64,000 nucleotides of DNA from Eurosta solidaginis (GCF_040869045.1 NC_090321.1:141041689-141105688), one strand, 5' to 3'; positions 1-11,123 are shown, counted from the stretch's first letter. Notes: generated from the sequence alone by a model not told the origin. Translations and numbers: made by a program.

Positions 1-1009
1 TTCATATCTCGTAAATCTACCATCAACCAGATTGTCACAATGCGCCAAATCTTCGAAAAATCCCGTGAAAAAAGAATCGACATACACCGCCTCTTTTGGC
101 TAGTCGCAACAAATTAAATGGGGTTACACTGAAATGACAGCCCTTGGTCGGGAAAAGTCCCGAATCGCTACGGTACATAGAAGCCATCTTCGACAGTACG
201 AAACGGAGATGCCTATATGCCGCTATGTTTGAATTTGGTTTCCCCGCAAAAATTATACTTCTGTACAAAATGACGTTGCCCAACACCATCAGCTCAGTCA
301 TAATTGGGAATGACCTCTCAGAGCCATTCGAAACTAAACAAGGTTTCAGACAGGGTGACTCCTATCGTGCGATTTCTTTAATTTGATGCTGGAGAAAATT
401 ATGCAAGCTGCAGAACTTAACCGCTCTGGAACAATGTTCTATGAAAGCGTGCGATTACTAACATATGCTGATGACATTGATATCATAGGCCTAAACACCT
501 GCGCCGTTAGTTCTGCTTACTCCAAAATGGTAAAAGAAAATGTAAAGATGGGTTTAATGGAGAATTAGGATAAAACGAAGTACCTGCTGCCATCGAGCAA
601 AGAGTCTGCGCATATGCACCTTGGCAACCAGGCTACTGGCGGCAGCCACAATGTAGAAGTAGTAAAAGACTTCGTTTATTTGGGAACCAGAATTTACACT
701 AACAACAACATCAGCTCTGAAATCCAGCGAAGAATCCCTCGTTCCACTAAATGCTACTTTGGACTAGGTGGGCAATTGGAAAGTAAAGTCTTCTCTCGGC
801 AAATAAAAATCATGGCCTACAAGTCACCTATCGTACCCGTCCTGTTATATCGTGCAGAAACATGGACCATGACAACATCAGATGAAGCGGCTCTGGGAAT
901 GTTTGAGAGAAAAGTTCTTCGAAAGATTTATGGACCTCTGCTCGTTGGCGATGGCGAGTACCGAAGAAGATTTAATGATGAGCTGTACGAGCTTTACGTC
1001 CGACTATGA
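1..1009 (+). pseudogene. RTE-like LINE reverse transcriptase remnant
   Basis: Part of a non-LTR reverse transcriptase, cut by the window start. Frame 1 opens with a FISRKSTINQIVTMRQIFEK-like stretch. A shifted frame (144-386) carries GFRQGD, and 383-1009 carries the catalytic-type YADDIDIIG followed by YLGTRIY, AETWTM and FERKVLRKIYGP. The frame changes at least twice, and a TAG near 566 interrupts the last frame. The YADD, ETW and FERKVLRKI order is what I know from RTE/BovB-like elements, so the clade is an inference. The 3' end is replaced after ELYELY by 5' sequence of LOA LINE copy A. No endonuclease is visible, so this is a dead fragment. Confidence 0.7.
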
Positions 1010-1104
1010 GACGGAAATGTTAAGGACTGGCATCTACGCCGTTTCGCCTCATAGCAGGGCGGGGGGATGTCGGTGACCAAGAACTGCCAACCCCCTAATC
1101 CAGG

Positions 1105-2031
1105 GTGTTATGCAGACCGTGCCTATTGGACGATTTGCAGTCAGGGGATAAATTCGGCTGTATTCGAACGGAGCCTTCCCGATACCGGGCCACCTCGGGA
1201 AGTATTGATGGCCTTACCACAGTAAGGGGCGCTGCTGTGGCTGACGGTTCTTTCCCCGTATATAATACTGGACCGCTGAGCGCGCCTTGTCGGGCAGGTG
1301 GTCGTACGACCAAGACGAACGACTCATTACCAAATTGTAATAAGGAGGATGATAAGAGGAGGACTGAGTCGCAAGCCAAGGACGACGAATACGCATTAAG
1401 CGATGCGTCGGACTCGGGGAGCGAGAGTACTGCTGATTCAATGAACTCCGTGTTGGAAAAGCACACAAGTGAAAACGTAGTAGAAGAGTGGAGAAGGGTA
1501 CGGAGCAGAGGAAGTAAAAGAGCTCTCTCGCAGTACCGTGCAGCACTAAGAATTGTTCAACGCCTGGGAGCAGTGGTCGACCCAACAGAAGTGGAGATCG
1601 AGCGCTTGGAATGGGCCCATGAGGCGGTAGAAGTAGGTCGAAGGCAGTTCAAAAGGTTTGCTGCTAGAAACCCTCGGTTCTGCAACCCGTACGAGGAGGA
1701 AGACACGCCGAATGGCAGAATGAAGAGGCAACATTCGGCGGAAGGCGACAAGCCTGCTCTCAAGAGGCAGAAAGGACCCAGTCCCAGAACCGCGAGGTAG
1801 GGCAGTCGCATAGACAAGACAAGTAGGCCCAAAGCTATAAGACAGATGGGCCCCAATAGGGAGGAAGCAACTACCTCGAAAGCTGCGAGTCAGATGGAAG
1901 TTCCAACTACGGAAATAGGAGATATACCAAAGGGAGGTAACGCTAAGACTCCGGCTTTGTGGGAGGTACTAATGGTAGTTCAAGCTAAGACTCCGGCTTT
2001 CTCGGCAGTCACTGACTGTGGCGCTGGTTGA
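1105..2031 (+). pseudogene. LOA copy A ORF1, N-terminal part, broken
   Basis: ORF1 protein of a LOA-like LINE, presumed to be an RNA-binding protein. It starts MLCRPCLLDDLQSGDKFGC and matches copy B ORF1 closely. A TAG at 1798-1800 interrupts the frame after SPRTAR. Homology continues from 1846 with MGPNREEATTSK and a degenerate repeat around KTPA. A frameshift follows near 2010, and the DUF4780-type region begins only as far as the BEL insertion. Not functional. Confidence 0.8.
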
Positions 2032-2113
2032 TCGTAGCAGTCCATTCGGGCAGATGACTACTGAAATGTGGAGATCTGTTCAAAGGGAACTTATTAGCTT
2101 AATGCTTAAGATG

Positions 2114-2118
2114 ATGCG
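2114..2118 (+). repeat. Target-site duplication ATGCG (left, BEL)
   Basis: ATGCG directly precedes the 5' LTR and recurs at 16721-16725 directly after the 3' LTR. Five bases is the usual length for BEL/Pao. Confidence 0.85.
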
Positions 2119-2334
2119 TGTTGCGGACAAATAACCTAATTTTAAGATTCTTCTATAAAAGCATCATTTACATTGAAATACTGATTTTTATTCCCCTTTG
2201 TGCAACCCTGAAACTGAACGAAACGTGGTATAGATATTTTCTAATGCATTTTCCGGATAAGGGTTTCCCGTTTTCTAATCATACGATTCTTTTGGTTTCA
2301 GGGAAGACACGAGTAAGGTGAGCCTATTAGAAAC
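2119..2334 (+). repeat. BEL 5' LTR, left half
   Basis: Matches 16303-16518 with about two mismatches by eye. It is cut after CCTATTAGAAA by the DINE-like element; the right half resumes at 10154. Confidence 0.9.
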
Positions 2335-2449
2335 AAGTAAGGAGGGCTAAGTTCGGGTGTAACCGAACATTATATACTCAGTTGAGAGCTGTGGAGACAA
2401 AGTAAGGGAAATCACCATGTTGTAAAAGGAACCTAGGGTAACCCTGGAA

Positions 2450-3215
2450 TGTGTTTGTATGATATGTGTATCAAATGGAAGGTATTAAAAAGTATTTTAA
2501 GAGGAAGTGGGCCATAGATCTATAGATGGACGCCATTTAGGGATATCGCCATAAAGGTGGACCAGGCCTGACTCGAGAATTTGTTTGTACGATATGGGTA
2601 TCAAATGAAATGTGTTAATGATAATTTTAAAATGGAGTGGGCCTAAGTTCTATAGGTGGACGCCTTTTCGAGATATCGCCATAAAGGTGGACCAGGGGTG
2701 ACTATACAATTTGTTTGTACGATATGGGTATCAAATGAAAGGTGTTAATGAGTATTTTAAAAGGGCGTGGGCCTTAGTTCTATAGGTGGATGCCTTTTCG
2801 AGATATCGACATAAAGGTGGACCAGGGGTGACTCTAGAATTTGTTTATACGATATGGGTATCAAATGAAAGGTGTTAATGAATATTTTAAAAGGGAGTGG
2901 GCCTTAGTTCTATAGGTGGATGCCTTTTCGAGATATCGCCATAAAGGTGGGCCAGGGGTGACTCTAGAATTTGTTTATACGATATGGGTATCAAATCAAA
3001 GGTGTTAATGAGTATTTTAAAAAGGAGTGGGCCTTAGTTCTATATGTGAACGCCTTTTCGAGATATCGCCATAAACGTGGACCAGGGGTGACTCTAGAAT
3101 GTGTTTGTACGATATGGGTATCAAATTAAAGGTATTAATGAGGGTTTTAAAAGGGAATGGCCCTTAGTTGTATATTTCAAGGCGTTTTCGAGATATCTAC
3201 CAAAATGTGGACCAG
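2450..3215 (+). repeat. Minisatellite of element D1, 130-bp unit
   Basis: The phrase GATATGGGTATCAAAT recurs at 2591, 2721, 2851, 2981 and 3111, exactly 130 bp apart. Each unit also contains TTCTATAGGTGGA, CGAGATATCGCCATAAA and a GGTGGACCAGG block. The outer units are the most diverged. Confidence 0.95.
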
Positions 3216-4005
3216 GGTGATCCAGAACATCATCTGTCGGGTACCGCTAGTTTATTTATATATGTAATACCACGTACAGTATTCCTTCCAAGATTCCAAG
3301 GGCTTTTGATTTCGCCCTACAAAACTTTTTCATTTTCTTCTACTTAATATGGTAGGTGTCACACCCATTTTTCCAAGTTTTTTTCTAAAGTTATATTTTG
3401 CGTCAATAGACCAATACAAATACCATGTTTCATCCATTTTTTCGTATTTGGTATATAATTATGGCATTTTTTTCATTTTTCGTAATTTTCGATATCGAAA
3501 AAGTGGGCGTGGTCATAGTCGGATTTCGGCAATTTTCTATACCAATACAAAGTGAGTTCAGATAAGTACGTGAACTGAGTTTAGTAAAGATATATCGATT
3601 TTTGCTCAAGTTATCGTGTTAACGGCCGAGCGGAAGGACAGACGGTAGACTGTGTATAAAAACTGGGCATGGCTTCAACCGATTTCGCCCTTTTTCACAG
3701 AAAACAGTTACCGTCCTAGAAGCTAAACCTCTACCAAATTTCACAAAATTTAATTTTTGTTCGACTTATGGCATTACAAGCATGCTAGACAAATTAAATG
3801 AAAAAGGGCGGAGCCACGCCCATTTTGAAATTTTCTTTTATTTTTGTATTTTGTTGCACCATATCATTACTGGAGTTGAATGTTGGCATAATTTACTTAT
3901 ATGCTGTAAAGATATTAACTTTTCTTTTAAAATTTGAATTTAAAAAAAAATTTTTTTAAAAATTGGGCGTGGTCGTTCTCCGAATTTGCTAATTTTTATT
4001 GAGCA
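3216..4005 (+). repeat. Non-coding body of D1 before the LOA insertion
   Basis: AT-rich DINE-like body with the CGATATCGAAAA palindrome and GTGGGCGTGG near 3490-3510. It is colinear with 32000-32790 of D2 and with the reverse strand of 52520-53280 in D3. There is no gene here. Confidence 0.8.
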
Positions 4006-4171
4006 TGCTCGTTGGCGATGGCGAGTACCGAAGAAGATTTAATGATGAGCTGTACGAGCTTTACGTCCGACTATGAGACGGAAATGTTAGGGACTGGCAT
4101 CTACGCCGTTTCGCCTCATAGCAGGGCGGGGGGATGTCGGTGACCAAGAACTGCCAACCCCCTAATCCAGG

Positions 4172-5986
4172 GTGTTATGCGGACCGTGCCTATTGGACGA
4201 TTTGCAGCCAGGGGATAAATTCGGCTGTATTCGAACGGAGCCTTCCCGATACCGGGCCATCTCGGGAAGTATTTATGGCCTTCCCGCAGTAAGGGGCGCT
4301 GCTGTGGCGGACGGTTCTTTCCCCGTATATAATACTGGACCGCTGAGCCCGCCTTGTCGGGCAGGTGGTCGTACGACCAAGATGAACAACTCATTACCTG
4401 AATGTAATAAGGAGGATGTAAAGAGGAGGACGGAGTCGCAATCCAAGGACGACAAATACGAATTAAGCGATGCGTCGGACTCGGGGAGCGAGAGTAGTGC
4501 TGATTCAATGAACTCCGTGTTGGAGAAGCACACAAATGAAAACGGAGTAGAAGAGTGGAGAAGGGTACGGAGCAGAGGAAGTAAAAGAGCTCTCTCGCAG
4601 TACCGTGCAGCACTAAGAATTGTACAACGCTTGGGAGCAGTGGTCGACCCAACAGAAGTGGAGATCGAGCGCTTGGAATGGGCCCATGAAGCGGTAGAAG
4701 TAGGTCGAAGGCAGTTCAAAAGGTTTGCTGCGAGAAACCCTCGGTTCTGCAACCGGTACGAGGAGGAAGAAGCGTCGAATGGCAGAATGAAGAGGCAACG
4801 TTCGGCAGAAGGCGACAAGCCTGCTTTCAAGAGGCAGAAAGGACCCAGTCCTAGAGCCGCGAGGCAGGGCAGTCGCATAGACAAGACAAGTAGGCCCAAA
4901 GCTGTAAGACAGATGGGTTCCAATAGCGAGGTAGCAACTACCTCGAAAGCTGCCAGTCAGAGGGAAGTTCCAACTACGGAAGTAGGAGATAAGCCAAAGG
5001 GAGATAACGCTAAGACTCCGGCTTTCTCGGAGGCGCTAAAGGGAGTTAACGCGAAGACTCCGGTGTTCTCGGAGGTTCCAAAGGGAGATAACACTAAGAC
5101 TCCTGCTTTTCCCGAGAAGATGAGTGATGTGGCAAAGCAGTCACTGACTGTGGCGCTGGTTGATCGTAGCAGTCCGTTCGGACAACTGACTACTGAAAGG
5201 TGGAGATCTGTGGAAAGGGAGCTTATTACCTTAATGCTTAAGATGATGCGGGAAAAACCAAGTAAGCCCCTTCCAACCTTTGATTCGGGGGGATGGTATA
5301 ATGGTGTGAAGATGATAGCGTGCGACAACATCGCGAGCTTGCGGTGGCTGGAGGAAGTCGTTCCAAACCTCCAAAGGCAAGGCACGAATGCGCGGTTTGA
5401 GGTGGTGGACAAAGCGCAAATCCCCACGGTACCAAAAGTTAAGGTATGGATACCATGCGTGATGAAGTCGGAGGATACACTGCGACTTCTGCAGAATCAG
5501 AATCCGAACATACCGACACAGGATTGGAAGGTACTTACTGTATCTCGGCCTACCGAGGATGGTCAGTTCTACATCTTCCAAATAAACAAGCAGGCGGAGG
5601 ATATTTTGTACACGCAGCTTGGCAAAATGTCCTTTGGCACTGGCAAAATTTACATGCGACTCAGGAAAAGAAGTCCCGAGGATAAAAATCCTAACACGCT
5701 GGAAGTGGGCGAAGTCGAAAAGGACCTCAGAAGCCTAAGGGAAAAAAGACAGGTGGAGGTCTCCGACGTCACCACGAACGTGCTAGAAGAGGACCAACCG
5801 CTAAATGGTGCTGTGACTCGCACAGAGGAACACACGGCACAACATTCACGAGGGGCTGAAGGGGGCCTCGAATACTCTAAACCAAAAGGGCAAGAGGAGG
5901 ACGACGACGTCAAGACGAAGGTGCTGGAGGGGGACAAACAGCCCAATAGTGCTGCGAGTCCCACAGATAAACCTCCAACACAGTAA
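4172..5986 (+). CDS. LOA LINE ORF1 protein with DUF4780-like domain
   Basis: Open frame of 604 residues, the only complete ORF1 of this family in the window. LOA ORF1 proteins are presumed to bind the element RNA. The N-terminal half is charged and probably disordered. Around residues 276-316 there are three imperfect repeats built on GDNAKTPAFSE. Residues about 345-500 (SVERELITLMLKMM to the RLRKRSPED region) resemble DUF4780, a domain common in insect TE proteins. The C-terminus is acidic. The frame overlaps the start of ORF2 by about 40 nt in a different frame. The start is the first Met; copy A has the same Met (1105). The domain call is by recognition only. Confidence 0.8.
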   Translation: MLCGPCLLDDLQPGDKFGCIRTEPSRYRAISGSIYGLPAVRGAAVADGSFPVYNTGPLSPPCRAGGRTTKMNNSLPECNKEDVKRRTESQSKDDKYELSDASDSGSESSADSMNSVLEKHTNENGVEEWRRVRSRGSKRALSQYRAALRIVQRLGAVVDPTEVEIERLEWAHEAVEVGRRQFKRFAARNPRFCNRYEEEEASNGRMKRQRSAEGDKPAFKRQKGPSPRAARQGSRIDKTSRPKAVRQMGSNSEVATTSKAASQREVPTTEVGDKPKGDNAKTPAFSEALKGVNAKTPVFSEVPKGDNTKTPAFPEKMSDVAKQSLTVALVDRSSPFGQLTTERWRSVERELITLMLKMMREKPSKPLPTFDSGGWYNGVKMIACDNIASLRWLEEVVPNLQRQGTNARFEVVDKAQIPTVPKVKVWIPCVMKSEDTLRLLQNQNPNIPTQDWKVLTVSRPTEDGQFYIFQINKQAEDILYTQLGKMSFGTGKIYMRLRKRSPEDKNPNTLEVGEVEKDLRSLREKRQVEVSDVTTNVLEEDQPLNGAVTRTEEHTAQHSRGAEGGLEYSKPKGQEEDDDVKTKVLEGDKQPNSAASPTDKPPTQ

Positions 5987-6968
5987 AGTGGCGTCGAGCG
6001 AACTCCTCCTAACCCTTGAGGAGGGTTCGTTTGACGTGGCGCTGATCCAGGAGCCGTGGCTCTCATCGGGAGGAAAGGTTTCTGGACTTAGCGCGCGCGG
6101 GTTTAGCGTTTACTACGCACAAACGGAAGGACGGGTGCGAGCTGTAGTAATGGTAAGGAAACAGCTGCATTCATATATGCTGCCTAATTACACCACCGAG
6201 GATCTCGTAGCGGTGGCCGTTGAGCAAAAGAATAAGCAGGCATTTATCCTGGCGTCCTGCTACATGGCCCATGCTGCGGAGGTTCCACCGATGGAGTGCA
6301 AAAGGCTAGTACAGGAGGAAGGGCGCAAAGGGCGGTTGGTCATAGGCGCAGATGCAAATGCGCACCACAGTGCGTGGGGAGGAGCAGATACGAACGAGAG
6401 AGGCGAATCTCTATTTTGTTACATCCTGCAAACCAATTTGCAGATAGCCAACAGGGGAAATGTTCCTACATACATTGGTCCAACATCCAGCAATGTTCTG
6501 GATATTACATTGAGCTCCGAGCGTGATATATCAAGGTATGATTGGATGGTTCTCGATAGACCATCCTTCTCCGACCATGCGTATATAAGCTTCAGCGTCC
6601 CACTAAAGAGGGTAGAGAAGGGAGGAACCTTTAGAAACCCTAGGGCAACGAATTGGACTAAATTCCAGAAACATGTAGAAACGAAACTGGGACAACCCAA
6701 AGAGGTTGCTAATGTAGAGGAACTGGAGGAGTCCAATGAATTCCTAACAAGGACGCTTATGACTGCGTATAACAAAGCTTGCCCTCTAAGAAGATTCAGA
6801 GGAAAAGCAAAGCCGCCATGGTGGAGCAATGAGCTGAGTCTTCTAAGAAGACAGGTAAAAGAAATGTTTAAACTCGCAAAGACCGCGGAAAGCGAAGCGT
6901 GTAGGGACGAGTACAGGGATCTACTGAGGATCTACAAGCGTGAAATTACCAGGGCGAAGAGAAACTGA
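5946..6968 (+). pseudogene. LOA copy B ORF2, endonuclease part
   Basis: N-terminal part of ORF2, an apurinic-type endonuclease that would nick target DNA. Seen in order: INLQHSK, LIQEPW, GADANAHHSAWGG and FSDHAYISF, the expected Asn, Glu, Asp and SDH motifs. In copies A and C the frame begins ATG GTG CTG. Here that ATG is ATA (5946-5948), so the natural start is lost and translation could begin only at the GTG that follows. The frame ends at a TGA (6966-6968) where copy A has a TCA-type codon. A deletion of about 19 bp near 7017, relative to copy A, separates it from the RT frame. Confidence 0.8.
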
Positions 6969-7089
6969 TGGAAAAGTTTCTGTACGGACATAGAGTGCTC
7001 CAGTGAAACAGCACGGTTGAAACATAGTCCAGGGACTAATAAAGAAAGAGAACGGGGAATGGTCACGTGATAGTGAGGAATCCCTTGAG

Positions 7090-9498
7090 GTGCTTCTCGA
7101 TACACATTTCCCATCGGTAGACGGTTTAGAAGAACCAGCAGACATCACTCACACTTCGATCACGGAGCTAGTGGTGCCGGGCTTGGTGACCGATACCAAG
7201 ATCGAGTGGGCAGTGAAGACGTTTTCTAAGTTTAAATCGCCGGGCCCAGATGGTATATTCCCGGCCATGCTACAAGTCTCAAGTAGGGCGGTCGTGGAAT
7301 GGCTTAAAATAATATTCGATGGGTGCATAAGACTGAATCATGTACCGCACTCTTGGAGAACTGCTCGTGTAGCTTTTCTACCAAAGGCGGGGAAGATCGG
7401 TCACGTGTATCCCAAAGACTATAGACCCATTAGCTTAACATCATTTCTGCTCAAAACCTTTGAGAGGCTGATAGATGTGTACATAAAGTCCAACGTGGAT
7501 GGAAAGCTGCTCTCCACAACACAGCATGCGTACACCAAAGGCAAGTCAGTAGACACCGCATTGCATAGGGATGTAATAAGCATAGAGAAATCCCTGGAAT
7601 ATAAGGAGTATGCTCTAGGAGTCTTCTTGGACATTGCCGGGGCTTTCAATAATGTTGCAAAATGGGCGATTATGGATGGTCTTAATTACATTAAAGTACA
7701 TCCTGCCATAATCAGATGGATCGGCTGCATGTTATATTGCAGAAAGATTACATCACAATGGGGATTGTACGAGGCCACGAAATCAGTGGACAGGGGCACG
7801 CCGCAGGGAGGGGTGCTATCACCTCTGCTGTGGACACTGGTCATCAACCAACTGCTCAGGCAATTCGATGAGGGACCCGTAAAACTTACGGCTTACGCAG
7901 ATGACGTTGCAATTGTCATAAGTGGAAAATGCCTTCCAACGATTAGTTCTTTGATGGATCGGGCGCTTCGGGATATTCATACCTGGGCATCTAATGTCGG
8001 GCTGAAAGTCAATGCGGAGAAAACAGATATGGTCTTGTTTACAAAGAGGTACAAGGTCCCAAATTGGACCAGGCCTAAGTTAGGAGCGGTGACCTTACAG
8101 GAGAAACCTTGCACAAAATATCTAGGAGACAGTAAGCTGTCATGGAAGCTCAACGTGGAGGAGAGGGTCAAGAAGGCCTCAACGGCACTCTATGCATGTA
8201 AAAGAATGCTGGGGTGTACGTGGGGCCTATCGCCCTCTCTTTCTCATTGGGTTTTTACAGCGATTGTAAGCCCTATTCTATACTATGGAGTTCTTGTTTG
8301 GTGGAAAGCCACACAAAAAACAACATACCTCAAAAAATTAGAGGGGGTATGCAGACTATCGATGCTTTGCATTACGGGAGCCCTGAAAACAACCCCGACG
8401 GCTGCACTTTATGCCATTCTGCACATTCCACCTGTAGACCTGGTAGCAAAGAACAAAGCGTTAACGACCGCAACCAGGCTCGATGCTTCGGGGCAGCTTG
8501 AGCGCCGACCATATGGCCATAGTAGTATAGCGTCCTCAGTCACAAGACGAACAGACTACATGATTCCCTACCTGCACTTTGAGGGAGATCTTAAGGCCAC
8601 AATAGAGGTGGACGGTTGGCGCAAGTGTGCGCAAATGGCGGACGAGGCGATACATGTGTACATCGATGGTTCCAAAATAGTGGAAGGAGTAGGGTCTGCG
8701 GTATACTGCGCTGATCCGGAATTAAGCAGATCCTACAGGCTGCCGGATTACTGTAGCGTTTTCCAAGCGGAAATATTAGCCGTAACCAAAGCAGTAGAAA
8801 CCCTGGAAGTGAATAGCTTAAGCTGCAACCGTGTTAACTTTTATATTGACAGTCAAGCAGCAATTAAGGCAATAATCTCGCATAGCACAGCATCTAAATG
8901 CGTGTTAGAGTGTAAACAGTCTCTGGAGAGAATCGGGACAGGGAGAAGCATACATCTATATTGGGTCCCAGGGCATATGGGAATAGATGGGAATGAAAAA
9001 GCGGGCGAATTAGCTAAAAAGGGCGCATCCCTTGAAGCTTGCTCCGTAGACGTCCCAATTAGATTGGGCGAGATTAAGCTAAGGCGAGAGGTGCACATGA
9101 TCGACCAAGCAGAAAAAGCGTGGGTTCAAGCGCGGGGCTGTAAAGTGTCGAAGATTATGTGTAGGTCTTACAACCTTAGACTAACACAGTTGCTTCTATC
9201 ATTAAAAAGAGAGGACTGTAGACTCATGACGGGTATTCTGACTGGACACTGCCTTCTGGCGTCACATGCCTTTAAATTAGGCTTGGTCAGTGATAGCAGG
9301 TGTAGGAAGTGCGGGTTGGAGGAGGAAACGATCGAGCACGTTCTGTGCTCGTGCCCTGCACTTGCCAGGCTAAGACTCCAGCTATTAGGAGTGATACAGC
9401 TGTCAGATCTAGAAGCAGCAAGTGGCTTAAGTCCTAGGAAGCTTCTAGTATTTGCCAAGAGGACGGAATTATTTTATAACATAGGTCCTGGTTTTTGA
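7090..9498 (+). pseudogene. LOA copy B ORF2, reverse transcriptase, RNase H and CCHC finger
   Basis: C-terminal 802 residues of ORF2, open throughout. The RT part shows SPGPDGIFPAMLQ, YRPISLTSFLLKTFERLID, FLDIAGAF, GTPQGGVLSPLLW and AYADDVAI (YADD at about residue 269 of this frame). The RNase H part shows VYIDGSK (Asp about 526), QAEILAV, FYIDSQAAI and WVPGHMGIDGNEKA. A CRKC-H-CSC finger lies near residue 738. An RNase H domain after RT is known in LOA and I-type elements and is absent from R1 and Jockey. After CTKYLG a few residues present in other copies are missing. It is separated from the endonuclease by a stop and frameshift, so the complete protein is not made. Confidence 0.85.
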
Positions 9499-9597
9499 TA
9501 GGGTTTTTCAGTTTGGTCGTTAAAACAAACTTCTGGTAACACTACGGACTCAATCAGTCTATGTGAGGTCCTCATGGACCGGCCAGTTCAACCTACC
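9499..9597 (+). other. LOA copy B 3' UTR and ACCTACCTA tail
   Basis: Shared with copies A (20861-20969) and C (reverse of 35610-35720). It ends with a short CCTA-type repeat directly before the TATTGAGCA duplication. Confidence 0.8.
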
Positions 9598-10153
9598 TAT
9601 TGAGCAGACATAAAGTAATAAGAGTAACGTTCCTGCCAAATTTCATCATGATATCTTCAACGACTGCCAAATTACAGCTTGCAAAACTTCTAAATTACCT
9701 TTATTTAAAAGTGGGCGGTGCCACTCCCATTGTCCAAAATTTTACTAGTTTTCTATTCTGCGTCATAAGCTCAACTCACCTACCAAGTTTCATCGCTTAA
9801 TGCGTATTTGGTAATGAATTATCGCACTTTTTCGATTTTTCGAAATTTTCGATATCGAAAAAATGGGCGTGGTTATTGTCCGATATCGTTCATTTTAAAT
9901 AGCGATCTGAGATGAGTGCCCATTAACCTACGTACCAAATTTCATCAAGATACCTCAAAATTTACTCAAGTTATCGTGTTAACGGACAGACGGACGGGCG
10001 GACGGACGGACATGGCTAAATCGAATTTTTTTTCGATACTGATGATTTTGATATATGGAAGTCTATATCTATCTCGATTCCTTTATACCTGTACAACCAA
10101 CCGTTATGCAATCAAAGTTAATATACTCTGTGAGCTCTGCTCAACTGAGTATA

Positions 10154-10357
10154 AAAACATGTAATGATATTGAAATTGAAACTTATATAACTTTGTGAAA
10201 TATTGAACATTTCAGATATTAAAACCATCAACATTAAAATACCATATAAACGATTTTCAGTAAACCGTAGGTGTTTTTGGGTTCTTAATATACGCGTGCC
10301 GTAACCCTGCTGCAAATGTTATGAAACATTTATATGTTCATACATCTGTCGATGACA
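10154..10357 (+). repeat. BEL 5' LTR, right half
   Basis: Matches 16517-16720 with about seven mismatches by eye and ends GTCGATGACA. It follows the 3' end of D1. A second copy lies at 11124-11327 because of the tandem duplication. Confidence 0.9.
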
Positions 10358-10614
10358 TTTTATTTTAATATCTTACTCCAACAATTCGATTTGGAGTAAA
10401 TTCGCCTTGTGAATCGATGAAGAGTCATTCATTCATACAATCTAAGAAATTACAAGATGGTCGATCGCGGGAATTCCGACAATGAGGAAGACAACAGAAC
10501 TGCTCGGCAGCAAGAAACCGAACTGGATGAGCTACGGAAGAAGCTAGAAACCTTACAAGCTTCACTAAATGCGTCCAACGAAGAAAACAACTTGCTGAAG
10601 AAACAAATACAAAA
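10358..10614 (+). pseudogene. BEL leader and truncated first gag start
   Basis: First copy of the BEL leader and gag N-terminus (MVDRGNSDNEEDN...), cut at 10614 by the start of the second duplication unit. The complete version follows at 11387. Confidence 0.8.
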
Positions 10615-11123
10615 ATCATGATATCTTCAACGACTGCCAAATTACAGCTTGCAAAACTTCTAAATTACCTTTATTTAAAAGTGGGCGGTGCCACTCCCAT
10701 TGTCCAAAATTTTACTAGTTTTCTATTCTGCGTCATAAGTTCAACTCACCTACCAAGTTTCATCGCTTAATGCGTATTTGGTAATGAATTATCGCACTTT
10801 TTCGATTTTTCGAAAATTTCGATATCGAAAAAATGGGCGTGGTTATTGTCCGATATCGTTCATTTTAAATAGCGATCTGAGATGAGTGCCCATTAACCTA
10901 CGTACCAAATTTCATCAAGATACCTCAAAATTTACTCAAGTTATCGTGTTAACGGACAGACGGACGGGCGGACGGACGGACATGGCTAAATCGAATTTTT
11001 TTTCGATACTGATGATTTTGATATATGGAAGTCTATATCTATCTCGATTCCTTTATACCTGTACAACCAACCGTTATGCAATCAAAGTTAATATACTCTG
11101 TGAGCTCTGCTCAACTGAGTATA

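Larger units (their letters stand above)
939..2118 (+). mobile_element. LOA-type LINE copy A, 5' segment
   Basis: From about 1004 this matches the 5' region of LOA copy B at 4066 onward almost base for base. The shared block starts further upstream, at 939 (TGCTCGTTGG), inside sequence that here belongs to the RTE frame. The segment holds an untranslated leader and the N-terminal half of ORF1. It stops at ATGATGCG (2111-2118), where the BEL LTR begins. The element resumes at 16721. Confidence 0.85.
4006..9597 (+). mobile_element. LOA-type LINE copy B, nearly full length
   Basis: Flanked by the same nine bases, TATTGAGCA, at 3997-4005 and 9598-9606. The uninterrupted site is visible in D2 and D3, so the insertion is clear. 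The element holds a leader, ORF1 (4172-5986), ORF2 (5946-9498, broken), a 3' UTR with ATGGACCGGCCAGTTC, and a short ACCTACCTA tail rather than poly-A. ORF2 has endonuclease, reverse transcriptase, RNase H and a CCHC finger, which suits the LOA clade. The first 60 bp or so (4006-4066) are RTE-derived sequence shared with copy A. Confidence 0.88.
2335..10153 (+). mobile_element. DINE/INE-1-like (Helentron-related) element D1
   Basis: Starts CAAGTAAGG, then a GTTCGG-GTGTAA-CCGAAC hairpin (2351-2368) and ATACTCAGTTGAG; ends CTCAACTGAGTATA. Inside are a 130-bp minisatellite, repeated TTTTCGATATCGAAAA palindromes next to GTGGGCGTGG, and an ACGGACGGAC run followed by ATGGCT near the 3' end. This layout resembles DINE-1/INE-1 of Drosophila. 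The family call is an inference; the element itself is certain from two further copies at 30274 and 51985. It has no coding capacity of its own. LOA copy B is inserted at 4006-9597. Confidence 0.7.

Noticed and set aside
4273..4923. Minus-strand frame of 216 codons
   Set aside because: It is the antisense shadow of LOA ORF1 and recurs at the same position in copy A.
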